Part shown: positions 49,774 through 59,401 of the stretch, piece by piece
Layout of the letters: every line of letters begins with the position of its first letter
Numbering within the stretch: the first letter of the stretch is position 1
NCBI GenBank assembly: GCA_001940855.1
Contig: MSGS01000009.1
Location: forward strand, 1 to 64,000
Reading direction: 5' to 3'
Length of the DNA: 64,000 nucleotides
Origin: Christensenellaceae bacterium Phil1
Lineage (GTDB): Bacteria > Bacillota > Clostridia > Christensenellales > CAG-138
Program-made: the position numbers and the translations under genes
The notes under the pieces: generated by a model
What the model saw: only the letters and a program-made list of their open reading frames with translations
Database searches by the model: none
What the model was told of the DNA's origin: nothing

Positions 49774-50694
49774 TTACTCCATGTCACTGAGCGCTTTGGC
49801 TATTTTTGCCGCGCAGCGGGCGTTGTTCAGCGCCAGCTTTACGTTGGCCTCGAATGCCTTGCCGCCGGTTATGTCCTTTATGCTTGCAAGCAGGAACGGC
49901 GTTATATTCTTGCCGTACACGCCTGCTTCGTCCGCCTTAACAAGCGCCTTTTGTATAACTTCTTCCATGTAGTCAAAGTCCATGGCATATTCTTCGGGTA
50001 TGGGGTTGCCTATCAGCATGCCGCCCTTCAGGCCCAATTCCTGCTTGGTATGGATAAGCTTGGCAATGTCAGCTTCATCCTTAGCGGCATAATCCACGCC
50101 GTAGCCGCTCTTGCGGCAATAGAAGGCGGGGAAATCACTTGTGCCGTTGCCTATAACGGGCACGCCCATGGTTTCAAGATATTCAAGCGTGCGGCCTATA
50201 TCCAATATCTGCTTCGCTCCCGCGCAGACGACTGCCACGTTGGTATGCGCAAGTTCCTGCAAATCGGCAGAAACGTCCATGGTGACCTCGCCGTGCCTAT
50301 GCACGCCGCCTATGCCGCCGGTAGCGAACACCTGTATGCCCGCGTATGCGCAGCACATCATTGTGCTGGCAACTGTTGTTGCGCCGTCGCGCCCCTCTGC
50401 AACGTATATCGCAAAGTCGCGGCGGCTCACCTTGCCAACGTTTTCCGCTTTGCACATCAGCTCAAGTTCATCCTTGGTAAGGCCTATTTTCACCCGACCG
50501 CCTACTATTGCCATTGTGGCAGGGATAGCGCCTTCGCTGCGCACAGCGCGCTCCACTTCCGCCGCAAAGTCAAGGTTTTCGGGATACGGCATACCGTGGC
50601 TCAGTATCGTGCTTTCAAGCGCGACTACAGGCAGGTTTTCCGTAAGTGCCTCGGCTATTTCCGGCTGAATGTCGATATATTTGTTCAGTTCCAT
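49774..50694 (-). CDS. psuG: Pseudouridine-5'-phosphate glycosidase
   Basis: VALESTILSHGMPYPENL; FATGGIGGVHRHGEVTMDVSADLQEL. Confidence 0.95.
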   Translation of the reverse strand: MELNKYIDIQPEIAEALTENLPVVALESTILSHGMPYPENLDFAAEVERAVRSEGAIPATMAIVGGRVKIGLTKDELELMCKAENVGKVSRRDFAIYVAEGRDGATTVASTMMCCAYAGIQVFATGGIGGVHRHGEVTMDVSADLQELAHTNVAVVCAGAKQILDIGRTLEYLETMGVPVIGNGTSDFPAFYCRKSGYGVDYAAKDEADIAKLIHTKQELGLKGGMLIGNPIPEEYAMDFDYMEEVIQKALVKADEAGVYGKNITPFLLASIKDITGGKAFEANVKLALNNARCAAKIAKALSDME

Positions 50695-50712
50695 AAAAGT
50701 TTTATCCTCCCT

Positions 50713-51669
50713 TTAGCTGTATTTTTCTATAATATTTCTTATGAGCGCATCGCTCATGTTTTCATTTATTGTTTTTTCGCTCATTATTGCCGCTATGCCC
50801 GCCGCAAGCGCATAGTTCACGCTGCATCGCATATTCATCCCGCGCACAATGCTGCTCACCAGCCCCGCCATAAACGCATCCCCCGCGCCGGTGGCATTCG
50901 CCATTGTATCAATCGGTTTAAGCGCGGCAAAAAAGCTTTCCCCGCTTTTGTCAGCATAATAGCAGCCACGTTTGCCAAGGCTTACCGCAACAGCATACGT
51001 TCCGCGCGCAAGCACGGCACCCGCTGCGGCAATTATCTCCGCATCCGTTTCCGCCTTAATGCCACTGAGCACTTCAAGCTCCATAAGGTTTGGCTTAACA
51101 AGATGCAGTCTGTCCGTAAATTTGGCTATTGTTCGGGCATAGGCCGTTGATACAGGGTCAGCAAATACTTTTGCGCAGCCTGCAACATTCAGTATCTCCG
51201 CTATGGTTTCCTCCGCAAGGCAGCCGTCTATTATCACGGCATCCGCATTGGCTATAAGTTCGGCGTTTTTACGGATATGCTCCGCGCTGAGCTTTTTAAG
51301 TATGCGCATATCGCTCATGCCCAGCAGCATGTCGCCGTTATCATCCAGCATGGCAATATAGCTGGAGCTTGTTTCCCCGCTCAGCCGCAGCACATGCGTA
51401 GTGCCTATGCCGGCCGCTGCGCAGCTTTCCATTATTCTTTCGCCGAAAACATCCGTGCCTATGGCGCTTATAAGCTGCACATCCATGCCCATGCGGCTCA
51501 TGTTTTCAAGTATGTTCCTTGTTACGCCGCCGGCGGACATATTAAGCCTGCCGGGATTTGAATCCCTTAGTTTTATGCTGTTTATGCTGCGCCCATGCAC
51601 ATCCAAATTGGCCGCGCCTATGCCAACAACGTATCCTGCCATGCGCATATCCATCCTTTCCTGCCGCAT
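50713..51669 (-). CDS. PfkB-family kinase, probable pseudouridine kinase
   Basis: GAGDAFMAGLVSSI; operon with psuG. Confidence 0.88.
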   Translation of the reverse strand: MRQERMDMRMAGYVVGIGAANLDVHGRSINSIKLRDSNPGRLNMSAGGVTRNILENMSRMGMDVQLISAIGTDVFGERIMESCAAAGIGTTHVLRLSGETSSSYIAMLDDNGDMLLGMSDMRILKKLSAEHIRKNAELIANADAVIIDGCLAEETIAEILNVAGCAKVFADPVSTAYARTIAKFTDRLHLVKPNLMELEVLSGIKAETDAEIIAAAGAVLARGTYAVAVSLGKRGCYYADKSGESFFAALKPIDTMANATGAGDAFMAGLVSSIVRGMNMRCSVNYALAAGIAAIMSEKTINENMSDALIRNIIEKYS

Positions 51670-51729
51670 TATACCATAAACCGCTGCAAAAGCACACCGG
51701 ATAAAAAGTGTACTATATGTAAAATTGCG

Positions 51730-52602
51730 TTACGCATGGGACATTTCGGGGAAAAGAAGTCGTTGCTCTCCTATGCTTTTCAGCTTGTCACCAATATAAA
51801 ATAAGCGGTAATCATCCGCGCCGTCATATGCAGCGAAATCAAACATATCTGCATCCTCCGCAACAGGTGTAAAGCCAAGCATAAGGCTGTCGTACTCTGC
51901 GGTTATGCGCGGCAGCACATTGCGAAGCGATATTTTGTTTTGGCAAATAACACTTTGCAGCGTCAGCGCGCCGCCATCCTGCTCCATTACGGCAAAGCAG
52001 TCAATATCGCCCGCATAGAATACGCTGTCCATATCCGCTGTATAGAACATCTGCAAGCCGAAACGGTTCAGCTGATCGAACGCGGCATTCGGCGCGGCGT
52101 TTCTTACGGCGGCAGTATATTTTTGCCTCATGCCCTCCCCCGCTTTTGTGAACGCACCGCCGTTTGCGGCCTTGGTTATCATGTTCGGCTTCAGCGTGCA
52201 GCGGTACTCCTTAACGCCTTCTGAAAAGCCTGTTTTACTGTAAAATCCGAGCGCTTCAAGATTGGCAAAAAGATATATGCCGTCGCATTTATCCTTATAT
52301 TCCGCCACAACATACTCTATAAGCCGCCTTGCTAAGCCCTTGTTTCGGTGTACTTCATCCGTCATAACGGTGCCTATCTGAATATAGTTGCGTTCTACGC
52401 CGTTTTGCAAAAAGCGCATTCTGTTGGCAGAGACGTTTGAAAGCATCTTCCCGTTTTCAACGAACGAATACGGGATATAGTCGCCTTCATAATAGCCGTT
52501 CGCGACCCACTTTTCAAAATCAAAGCCGAATGTTTTCCTTGTTAGCGCGTTAAGCTGATGCCTTAGCGCATCGTTCCTTATATAATCAAAGACAAGTTCC
52601 AT
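51730..52602 (-). CDS. GNAT-family acetyltransferase
   Basis: IGTVMTDEVHRNKGLARRLIEYVVAEY. Confidence 0.85.
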   Translation of the reverse strand: MELVFDYIRNDALRHQLNALTRKTFGFDFEKWVANGYYEGDYIPYSFVENGKMLSNVSANRMRFLQNGVERNYIQIGTVMTDEVHRNKGLARRLIEYVVAEYKDKCDGIYLFANLEALGFYSKTGFSEGVKEYRCTLKPNMITKAANGGAFTKAGEGMRQKYTAAVRNAAPNAAFDQLNRFGLQMFYTADMDSVFYAGDIDCFAVMEQDGGALTLQSVICQNKISLRNVLPRITAEYDSLMLGFTPVAEDADMFDFAAYDGADDYRLFYIGDKLKSIGEQRLLFPEMSHA

Positions 52603-52983
52603 ATGCTTTTCCTCCGTATAATCAAGTTTATTTTACCACATTCCGTCACACAGGGCTACGATAAAGCAATTTCAAAAGGCTTGTTGACATTTTTTACTCA
52701 AACGGACACTATGTTCATTCTAACCAATATTAGTTAGGCAGGATTTTGCAATCAGATAGCCAACTTTTGCTTTTCTTTTTGCCCGATATGTTTTAACATA
52801 AAGAATGATAAAGAGAGGACGCAATGAAGCCGGTATCGGTAGACTCCACCATGACCGCCCGTGCGGCGTTGCTCAATTCAACCGCGACTATCTTGCCATT
52901 GCGGCAGGTGGCGCAAAGCTGCCAAAACCACGACATGACGGAGCATAGCGAACATTGATTACATAGCTAAGGATGCATAATTC

Positions 52984-53574
52984 ATGAAAACCATCTATTT
53001 GTTCAGACATTCCGCGCCGGACAGGCAAAGCACCGCCGCCAATAGTCAGATCCCGCTCACGGCGGACGGCAAAGCCGCCGCGAAACGATTCTGGAACAAA
53101 ATAAGGCCAAGCGAAGCCGTGGCGGTTTATTCTTCGCCATACAGGCGGGCATATGAAACCGCAGAAGCGATAAGCAAAATCATAATAACAGATGCGCGGC
53201 TTGCCGAGCGGGAAACGGGCGAGCAAGGCACGTTCACCATACAGGCATGGGCACGTCAATATACCGACTGCGACTTTGCCAACACGGGCGGCGAGTCCTT
53301 CCGTACCGCCCGCACGCGGATGACGGCAGCCATAAGCTATATTCTTACACGAACAAAAGACGGCGAGGCTGCGGCAGTAGTATCCCATGCGGCTGCGATA
53401 TGCGCCTATCTTCAGCAATACTGCACCATAACCGTTACGGATGCCGATAAAAAGCTGCGCCGCATCACGTTCAGCGGCGCCACCGTGCTCAACGGCCCGA
53501 TCTCCACACCGTCATGCTTCGTGCTGAGGTTTGAGGACGGGGTGCTGAGGGGGATAGAGTACATAAATTTTTAG
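52984..53574 (+). CDS. Histidine phosphatase family protein
   Basis: YLFRHSAPDRQ RHxxP-like; VYSSPYRRAYETAEAI. Confidence 0.88.
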   Translation: MKTIYLFRHSAPDRQSTAANSQIPLTADGKAAAKRFWNKIRPSEAVAVYSSPYRRAYETAEAISKIIITDARLAERETGEQGTFTIQAWARQYTDCDFANTGGESFRTARTRMTAAISYILTRTKDGEAAAVVSHAAAICAYLQQYCTITVTDADKKLRRITFSGATVLNGPISTPSCFVLRFEDGVLRGIEYINF

Positions 53575-53759
53575 GCACGCAATTTTATGTCTCGCTCATG
53601 GATTGATTTTCCTTAATCAATCGTTTATAATGGCAAATAATGACAAATAAGTTGTTTTTCAGCTTATTAATTAAAACTTATGGCGGTGAGATTATGCAAG
53701 AGTCAAGTTTAGAGCGGGTTACGGTACATACTCATTTAATGAATTTATCACTCTAAGAG

Positions 53760-54974
53760 TTGAAGAACTCAGTAGATGCTAATGATATTATCACAGACCC
53801 AGATTATCAACGCAATTACGTTTATGATGATAAGCGTGCATCTTGCCTTGTTGAATCAATTTTAATAGGAATTCCAATACCGGTAATCTATCTTGCCGAA
53901 GAAGATGAAAGTATTTATTCCGTTATAGATGGCCAGCAGCGCATAACTTCATTTGTGCGTTATTTGAAGAATGAATTCCCTCTCGTGGGTCTAAAAAAGC
54001 TTCAAAGTCTGAATGGTTTGTATTTCAAGCAACTTGATAAAAATCTCCAACGGCGCTTAAATCACCAGTCTCTTTCAATAGTCTGTATAGAAAAGGACTC
54101 TCGTGATTTAAAGTATGAAATTTTCTCGCGTTTAAACCTTGGCGCGGTTAAGCTTAAAGACCAAGAGGTACGTAATTGCATTTATCGGGGCAAGTTCAAT
54201 GACATGCTAAAGGATATAGCAAATACAAATACGTATCTTCCAATTCTATTCCATGATAGCAATGACCGTTATTCATACGAAGAGCGCATTCTTCGCTTCT
54301 TTGCATTGCGCCCGATGGTATTAAAGGGCACATACAAAATAATGATGAATAAATGCATGGAGTCACACGCCGATGACGATGATAATGCGATAAAGAACTA
54401 TAAAACCAAATACAACGCTTTGATTGACTTGGTTAAAACCGTTCTTGGGGAAGATGCATTTTTCGCATCAGACCAAAGAAAGAAATTCAACGGTGCCGTA
54501 TATGACTCAATAATGATTCCTTTTTCTCTTTTCCCCAAAAGGGATATCATTAAACATGCCGATGAAATTCGTAGTGCTATCCAAAAGCTAAAAGCAGAAA
54601 ATAAAGACTATCAGGATTGGGTTTTTGCTGGCACTAATGCAAGCAAGCGTATTCGGTCCCGTGTATGTGCCGTGATGGATATTTTGAGCAATGTCATATC
54701 CGCTGACAGTTCCAGCCATGAGTCTAATAAGCGGTTATTTGCGCCTCATATAAAGGAAGAATTATTCTATCCCGGCTATATTTGTAAATACTGCGGGAAT
54801 CAGATTCTTAGCATAGATGATTGCGAAGTCGACCATATAATCCCGTATGATGCTGGCGGCCCTACTGAAATAGAGAATGCACAGCTTCTGCACAAGTGGT
54901 GCAATAGAAGTAAGGGTAGCAAAGTGCAGGTTGATTCTGATTTTGAAGATGACAGCTCCGAAGATGAAGATTAA
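53760..54974 (+). CDS. DUF262 / HNH endonuclease protein (GmrSD-like or ParB-like fold), probably missing its native N-terminus
   Basis: YQRNYVYDDKRASCLVESILIGIPIPVIYLAEEDESIYSVIDGQQRITSFV; CKYCG...CEVDHIIPYDAGGPTEIENAQLLHKWCN; TTG start only. Confidence 0.8.
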   Translation: MKNSVDANDIITDPDYQRNYVYDDKRASCLVESILIGIPIPVIYLAEEDESIYSVIDGQQRITSFVRYLKNEFPLVGLKKLQSLNGLYFKQLDKNLQRRLNHQSLSIVCIEKDSRDLKYEIFSRLNLGAVKLKDQEVRNCIYRGKFNDMLKDIANTNTYLPILFHDSNDRYSYEERILRFFALRPMVLKGTYKIMMNKCMESHADDDDNAIKNYKTKYNALIDLVKTVLGEDAFFASDQRKKFNGAVYDSIMIPFSLFPKRDIIKHADEIRSAIQKLKAENKDYQDWVFAGTNASKRIRSRVCAVMDILSNVISADSSSHESNKRLFAPHIKEELFYPGYICKYCGNQILSIDDCEVDHIIPYDAGGPTEIENAQLLHKWCNRSKGSKVQVDSDFEDDSSEDED

Positions 54975-55053
54975 CCTCACAAGTGATAATTCTTAATATT
55001 ACAGCAAAACAACCTCCGAAATATACCTGGAGGTCGTTTTAGTTTATGTCATG

Positions 55054-56427
55054 CTATTTTCCCAGCGCGTCGCGGTGGCGAACTTGTTCAAAACCATGTA
55101 CCCAGTTGGAGAAATGATAGTACAGGAAGTATATTACCGAGCTTATTGACCAGGTGAGCGGATAAGCGAAGTACACAAGCTGTATATCGTGCGATATGCG
55201 CATGGCTATTGTTATATAGGTTATGCGCAGCACGCACCAAACTACGAGCATTATAGTCATTGGCACAAATGCCTTGCCCGCGCCACGGCATACGGACGCC
55301 ACCGCGTGGGAATACGCCAGCAGGCAGAAGAACAGTGCAATTGTGCGCGCCTGCTTGGTAGCGTAGGCTATTACCTCCGGCGTGCTGCTGAACAGCGCGG
55401 CAAGCTTGGGCATGAATATATACATTGCAACGCCTATCAGCTCCGCCATTATCATTGCGCAGATTATGCCGAAGCGTGCGCCCTTCTTGGCGCGCTCGTA
55501 TTCACAAGCGCCAAGGTTTTGGCTGGTGTATGTTGTAAGCGCCATAGTGAAGCTGGTAATCGGCAGAAAGGCGAAGCCCTCAAGCTTTGCGTAGGTGCCG
55601 TATGCCGCCATGGCGATTTTGCCGAAGGAGTTTATATTCGTCTGCACGATAACGTTTGCAAGGCCAATTACGGAATTTTGCACGCCGGAAGGCAGGCCGT
55701 AGCGCACTATCTGGCCCAGCATCTCGCGGTCTATGCGCAGATTTTTCCATTGGATATGGAACGCCGTGTTTTTGGAGGACAAATGTATCATACAAAGCAC
55801 CATGCTGATGGTTTGCGAAATTGTAGTTGCAAACGCCGCCGACCACACGCCCCAATGGAACACGCCTATGAACAGCACGTCCAGCACTATGTTCGTAAGC
55901 GATGACAGCAACAGATAATAAAGCGGCCTGCGGCTGTCGCCAAGCGCGTTCATTATGCTTTTGCATGCGTTATAGAGCACCACGGACAATATGCCCATGA
56001 AATAATAGCGGAAATAAGCTATCGCGTCCGGCAGCACCTCAGGATCGGTACCCATCCAGCCGAGTATATGCGGCGTCATGATTATGCCGAAGCCCGTAAG
56101 GAAAAGGCCGCTCATGGTGCTGACCAGAATGTTTGTATGTATGGCGCGCTGCACCCGTTCCTTATCATCCGCGCCGAAATAGCGCGAAATGGTGACGCTT
56201 GCGCCCATGGTAAGGCCTTCAAAAAAGCTGATAAGCAGGAATATCAGCGGACCGGACGAACTGACCGCCGCCAGCGCCTCGTCCCCCAAAAAGCGACCCA
56301 CGATAAGTGTGTCCGCCGTGTTATAAAGCTGCTGAAATATTTGACTGAGCAAAACAGGCAGAGCAAAGCCCGCTATCAGCTTCCATGGGCTGCCCTTTGT
56401 CATGTCCCGCGTTGTGCTTTTCACCAT
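55054..56427 (-). CDS. MATE-family efflux transporter
   Basis: QQLYNTADTLIVGRFLGDEALAAVSSSGPL. Confidence 0.93.
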   Translation of the reverse strand: MVKSTTRDMTKGSPWKLIAGFALPVLLSQIFQQLYNTADTLIVGRFLGDEALAAVSSSGPLIFLLISFFEGLTMGASVTISRYFGADDKERVQRAIHTNILVSTMSGLFLTGFGIIMTPHILGWMGTDPEVLPDAIAYFRYYFMGILSVVLYNACKSIMNALGDSRRPLYYLLLSSLTNIVLDVLFIGVFHWGVWSAAFATTISQTISMVLCMIHLSSKNTAFHIQWKNLRIDREMLGQIVRYGLPSGVQNSVIGLANVIVQTNINSFGKIAMAAYGTYAKLEGFAFLPITSFTMALTTYTSQNLGACEYERAKKGARFGIICAMIMAELIGVAMYIFMPKLAALFSSTPEVIAYATKQARTIALFFCLLAYSHAVASVCRGAGKAFVPMTIMLVVWCVLRITYITIAMRISHDIQLVYFAYPLTWSISSVIYFLYYHFSNWVHGFEQVRHRDALGK

Positions 56428-56820
56428 AATTCTCTCCGACTAAGTATTCGCCTTTTTGGCATACATTTTATTATAACACACAAACAGACCGCATGGAACG
56501 GTGAAAAGGCATCCTGCGATCTGTTTGGATATAACTTATATTCTTTTCAGTTTAGGCTTATTCCCACTCAAGTCTTAGGCTTTGATTTGGGGTTATAAAA
56601 TGCACTCTCGATACGCATTTTGTCCAAATAATCCACGTATTTCGGGCTGTACATAGGTTCCTTACGAATTTTGTAGCCGTTTTGTAGCCAGCCATTTTAT
56701 GCGTACTAACCATTCGCAACGACTTATTTTGAATGATTTGCGGCAGATTTCGATATGATTCCCGCCAATAATCACCCGGAAATTGACCGCCTGATTCACC
56801 TCAAAAAACATCTTGGAGGT

Positions 56821-57075
56821 ATGACCATGAGCAAACTTATATCCTGTCAATTCAACATAGACACGGCCTGCGTGGAATTGGTTTTTGACGATGGAAGCCA
56901 GATTTCCATTGACTGCACCGCCGTTGAAAACGAAGTTGCCGACAACCGCTTCCAGCGGTCAGAGCTGGATTATCTGATTTACAATGATCCACTTGCGTAT
57001 GCCGATCTGGTTCTGAACGGCGATCCCGAATCCTATTTGAAGGCTGTGACGGAACACAAGCCTTTTGATAGCTGA
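56821..57075 (+). CDS. DUF6061-like small protein (mobile-element associated)
   Basis: SKLISCQFNIDTACVELVFDDGSQISIDCTAVENEVADN...SELDYLIYNDPLAYADL; SD GGAGG. Confidence 0.6.
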   Translation: MTMSKLISCQFNIDTACVELVFDDGSQISIDCTAVENEVADNRFQRSELDYLIYNDPLAYADLVLNGDPESYLKAVTEHKPFDS

Positions 57076-57174
57076 CGTAAAGACTATAGCGCAGCAGCCG
57101 ACCTCCGTCAATGGTCAAAATAAACGCTTCGCGCCATTGACTGCCGCCGCCTGCCGCGCTTTTTGGGCAGACAA

Positions 57175-57205
57175 GGCGGGCAGGTGCAGATTGTGCCTGC
57201 CCGCC
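57175..57205. repeat. Perfect 10-bp-stem inverted repeat
   Basis: GGCGGGCAGG-tgcagattgtg-CCTGCCCGCC, no clear T-tract. Confidence 0.8.
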
Positions 57206-57318
57206 AACATCCAGTATTAAATAGGTTTAATGTTAGGTGCTTGGGTGTGGTTTGTATACGCTTTGCATTATATTGTTCGCGCTTTAACTTTTCATTCCTG
57301 TACAAGTCTCCTTTCAGA

Positions 57319-57362
57319 TAATTAAAAAAACAAAAGCGACCAACTTTTTTACGGTTGATCGC
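57319..57362 (-). terminator. Intrinsic terminator of the restriction-modification/accessory operon
   Basis: Minus strand GCGATCAAC-cgtaaaaaa-GTTGGTCGC-TTTTGTTTTTTT. Confidence 0.85.
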
Positions 57363-57374
57363 CTTGGGGTGTTA

Positions 57375-59345
57375 TTAGGCGCTTGTGCTTTTTCCTGAAT
57401 CCTTTTTCAGATATTTTTCTTTGTCTTTCTTTAATGCGGACCAGAGCGTGTATATCACACCAACTGCATTTACACCCATAGAGATATACATTGGAATTTT
57501 TGAGTTGCACTTGCTTTCTAAATAAATCGCCAATGCTGTTATTCCAACAAGAACACCTAACTTCCAAACAATACTCCAAATAAATCGAAGAATATTACGC
57601 CAGCGATTCTTTTTTCTCAACGCTTCTGCTTCTTTCAGATGGTACTTATTGAGTTCATCACGGAGCAGAGCATTTTCTTCAGAAGAATCTTTAATTGTAT
57701 TTGCTTGCGCTGCAATTGTTTCATCTTTTTCAGATAGTTTTCGCTCCGAGTCAGCTTTTAGACTTTCAATAACCGCTTCTTTTTCGCTGAGAGCCTTTTG
57801 GTTATTTTTAATCTGTTCTTCATATCTACTCAAATATTCAGGGGTGAAATTCATTATTTCGTCAATATCATCTCCTTTCAAATCTTCTGGGAGAACAGGT
57901 TTGTTTCTAAGCGTAATGATACGAGCAGCAACCTGATCATCATCAATAATGCCGTCTGCATATTCTTTTTTTATTCTTGAAAACTCCTTTTCTGCATTTC
58001 TTGCTATGCTGGCAGACAGAACAATTCGAGCTTTCAATGCTGCGTTCACGCTTGAAGGGAACTTGCTTTGTGAGAAACCATTGCCAAGCTTATACCAAAG
58101 CAAACTGGTTATTCTGTCAAGAGAGACTGCAAAATTACAGATGCTATCTAATCCCTCTGATACTTTGATACTATCTGCCTGTTCTTTTGATATAAGGAGG
58201 GTGGCACGGGTATTTGTTACAATAATGTGTTCAGCTTCGATATCACTACAAAAGCGGTTCCCATTACGGAGCTTGTTAATATGGCTGATAAGTTTAATCG
58301 CCGTTTCTTTTTTCTTTCTCTTATCTTCCTCATCATCATAATCAAAGCTCTCCAAATTGCTGGTGAAGTTTTCTTCACTGTAGTAATCATTTCGGGAATC
58401 TTCCGTAATGCCGAAACCATATTGCAATTCGTAATAAAAATCAGATTTTTTTACATCGACATCGGCAGCAGTTTGACATCCCTCCGTTATTGCTTTCATG
58501 GCAGGTTTATCGAGCAGTCGAACTCGTTTACACTCCACTATTTCACTTGCCGTCCCAAAAAAGTCATCGATTTCTTTTTTGATTTCCGAGAAATAACGAA
58601 GAGTTATCTTTTTCGATTTTTCAGAGTTTGCTATACGAACTTGAGCAAAAAAATCGTTGGCAAATTGTTGAAAAATCGCTCCATTGTATCCGGCAAGACT
58701 AAACAAAACCTCTGTCCCAAGATAAAGCGTTAGCGGCTTTTTGATACTTCCAGTTTCTCCGATACTATGACTTAATCCAATATAGAGGATACTACCTTGG
58801 CGAATTTTATTCAGGCATTCTTGAATCTCCTTGTTCTGCTCATTTTTTAGGACAAACTCACCAATGAATTCTGCATATTTCGTTGAATGCGAAGATACAT
58901 CTTCCACTAAAAAATAGGTAAGTTCCTGCGAAAGGATTTCATCACTAATCGTATTATTGCCAGTTCTAACAGATATGTATTCAGACAGCTGCTGAATTAT
59001 GCGTGTTTCGTATTCATCGGCTTCTCTTTTCGTTTTTTCAAATAGCTCATCCGAGCGCAAATCGGCTTTTGAGATAGTGTATATGCCGTCCGTCAGGTTT
59101 GCACCAGGCATATTTTTAAGAGCGGTCTTAACAACTGCCTCCGGAATCGAAAAAGAGAAATGACTGTTCAAACAGTTCTTCATTTCAACAGCAGAAAATG
59201 AATACAACGAATCAGAAACAATGATATAGTTGATGAACTCTCTAAGAATCTGATAAGGGCTTTGATATTTCTTCACATCCGACAGGCTTTTCAGCGTAGC
59301 AAAAGATGCCATAATCGATGTCCTGTTTGTTTTTTGCAACGTCAT
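57375..59345 (-). CDS. Unknown 656-aa protein: long coiled coil and two C-terminal TM helices, candidate defence accessory
   Basis: SLKADSERKLSEKDETIAAQANTIKDSSEENALLRDELNKYHLKEAEALRKK; ILRFIWSIVWKLGVLVGITALAIYL, IPMYISMGVNAVGVIYTLWSAL. Confidence 0.7.
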   Translation of the reverse strand: MTLQKTNRTSIMASFATLKSLSDVKKYQSPYQILREFINYIIVSDSLYSFSAVEMKNCLNSHFSFSIPEAVVKTALKNMPGANLTDGIYTISKADLRSDELFEKTKREADEYETRIIQQLSEYISVRTGNNTISDEILSQELTYFLVEDVSSHSTKYAEFIGEFVLKNEQNKEIQECLNKIRQGSILYIGLSHSIGETGSIKKPLTLYLGTEVLFSLAGYNGAIFQQFANDFFAQVRIANSEKSKKITLRYFSEIKKEIDDFFGTASEIVECKRVRLLDKPAMKAITEGCQTAADVDVKKSDFYYELQYGFGITEDSRNDYYSEENFTSNLESFDYDDEEDKRKKKETAIKLISHINKLRNGNRFCSDIEAEHIIVTNTRATLLISKEQADSIKVSEGLDSICNFAVSLDRITSLLWYKLGNGFSQSKFPSSVNAALKARIVLSASIARNAEKEFSRIKKEYADGIIDDDQVAARIITLRNKPVLPEDLKGDDIDEIMNFTPEYLSRYEEQIKNNQKALSEKEAVIESLKADSERKLSEKDETIAAQANTIKDSSEENALLRDELNKYHLKEAEALRKKNRWRNILRFIWSIVWKLGVLVGITALAIYLESKCNSKIPMYISMGVNAVGVIYTLWSALKKDKEKYLKKDSGKSTSA

Positions 59346-59383
59346 CTTTTTTACCTCATTTCAGCCGCTCACACAGCGGCAGA
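59343..59383 (-). repeat. Copy A of hsdS-end/SD/start repeat
   Basis: Minus strand CTGCCGCTGTGTGAGCGGCTGAAATGAGGTAAAAAAGATG; same peptide LPLCERLK-stop as the hsdS end. Confidence 0.85.
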
Positions 59384-59401
59384 TTTTATCTTTTTAGTAC
59401 A

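Noticed and set aside
52824-52958. 44-codon ORF MKPVSVDSTMTARAALLNSTATILPL...
   Set aside because: Has an SD-like sequence but no recognisable features; could be chance.
56662-56850. Minus-strand ORF MTGYKFAHGHTSKMFFEVNQ...
   Set aside because: Overlaps the DUF6061-like gene antisense; no SD and no recognisable domain.
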